A stretch of DNA of 64,000 bases, from positions 5,833,001-5,897,000 of the forward strand of contig NZ_CP117449.1 of NCBI RefSeq assembly GCF_030687835.1, read 5' to 3'. Shown piece by piece: positions 63,594 to 64,000 of the stretch (positions are counted from its first letter, which is position 1; every line of letters starts with the position of its first letter). The translations under genes were made by a program, and so were the position numbers. A model generated the notes under the pieces. That model searched no databases. It saw only the letters and a program-made list of their open reading frames with translations, and was not told the origin of the DNA. The DNA is from Pseudomonas hefeiensis. GTDB taxonomy: Bacteria > Pseudomonadota > Gammaproteobacteria > Pseudomonadales > Pseudomonadaceae.

Positions 63594-64000
63594 TTAGAAA
63601 TCCTTGCACAACCGCAGCGCGTCGTAGATGGCGGCGTGAGTATTACGCTGCGCCACGCAGTCGCCGATGCGGAACAGCAGGTAGCCATCGCCGCTCTGCG
63701 CAAGACACGGCTGGGGCTTGATCGCGAACAGGGCTTCGACGTCGATCTGGCCCTTGTTGCGCGAACCTTCCTTGAGCGCGTAGTAGATTTCTTCATCCGG
63801 CCGCACGCCGTTTTCCACCACCACCTGATCCACCACGCGCTCTTCCTTGGCACCGGTGTATTCGTTCTCCAGTACCGCCACCAGCTTGTCGCCTTCGCGG
63901 TAGACCTTCTCCAGCATCATGTCCCCGGTCATGATCACTTCCTTGGGGTACATGCTGCGGTAGTAGGTGGGGAACGAGGTCCCGCCAATGGCCACGCCCG
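63594..64000 (-). CDS. dgcA: Dimethylglycine demethylation protein DgcA, C-terminal part
   Basis: The last about 135 codons of an NADH:flavin-oxidoreductase/trimethylamine-dehydrogenase-like protein; the gene continues past the right edge. Visible: GVAIGGTSFPTYYRSMYPKE, VVENGVRPDEEIYYALKEGS, LFRIGDCVAQRNTHAAIYDA (the FAD-binding GD motif near the end) and a C-terminal RLCKDF. Assignment as dgcA rests on this plus the order dgcA-dgcB-etfA-etfB known from P. aeruginosa. Confidence 0.88.
   Translation of the reverse strand, partial: GVAIGGTSFPTYYRSMYPKEVIMTGDMMLEKVYREGDKLVAVLENEYTGAKEERVVDQVVVENGVRPDEEIYYALKEGSRNKGQIDVEALFAIKPQPCLAQSGDGYLLFRIGDCVAQRNTHAAIYDALRLCKDF

Overview
This is a chromosomal window from a fluorescent Pseudomonas, most likely the P. 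fluorescens group. The evidence is the high GC content, the characteristic GTGGGAGC..GCTTGCTCGCGA repetitive extragenic palindromes between many genes, and two gene neighbourhoods I know from pseudomonads: acyl-CoA dehydrogenases next to bioBFHCD, and the glycine betaine catabolism locus. There are no rRNA or tRNA genes, no phage genes and no transposases that I can see.

Layout. 0-6 kb: three long acyl-CoA dehydrogenase paralogs on the minus strand (one cut by the left edge), with a membrane diguanylate cyclase between the second and third. The third has a very good promoter overlapped by two PsrA-type operators. 5.9-11 kb: the biotin operon bioB-F-H-C-D plus a small trailing gene, with a BirA-like operator over the bioB -35 box. 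11-17.6 kb: comF, a ModE-type regulator, a Tat-exported PhoX-like phosphatase, srkA, rarD and gcvR. 18-20.3 kb: malate synthase G behind a long leader. 20.4-23.8 kb: a stand-alone receiver protein diverging from a cNMP/CBS/DUF294 protein and a DEDDh exonuclease. 23.9-29.6 kb: an iron uptake module (FecI sigma, FecR anti-sigma, TonB receptor with STN domain, PepSY membrane protein, small membrane protein). The receptor's signal peptide is broken by a one-base frameshift. 29.8-37.1 kb: a GST, the creB-creC-creD envelope/beta-lactam response system preceded by a retropepsin-like gene, a YihG-type acyltransferase, a DUF2780 protein and a cold shock protein.

37.2-64 kb is the betaine demethylation locus. 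GbcAB turns glycine betaine into dimethylglycine, DgcAB with EtfAB turns that into sarcosine, SoxBDAG turns sarcosine into glycine, GlyA makes serine, and LtaE links threonine and glycine. PurU and FdhA dispose of the formyl and formaldehyde one-carbon units. Between gbcA and etfB the locus is interrupted by an unrelated minus-strand cluster: a 1152-residue fusion of a cholesterol-oxidase-like GMC oxidoreductase and an alpha/beta hydrolase, a membrane di-heme cytochrome c protein (frameshifted) and a metallophosphoesterase (frameshifted twice).

The most unusual structure is the 1.1-kb gene-free stretch at 58.35-59.47 kb. It holds four degenerate tandem units of about 160-183 bp, each carrying a perfect DnaA box (TTATCCACA); three more perfect boxes lie in the next 4.3 kb. 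I read it as a candidate DnaA-binding or titration locus away from the origin. About twenty REP/REPIN elements, in two spacer families, fill many of the other gaps.
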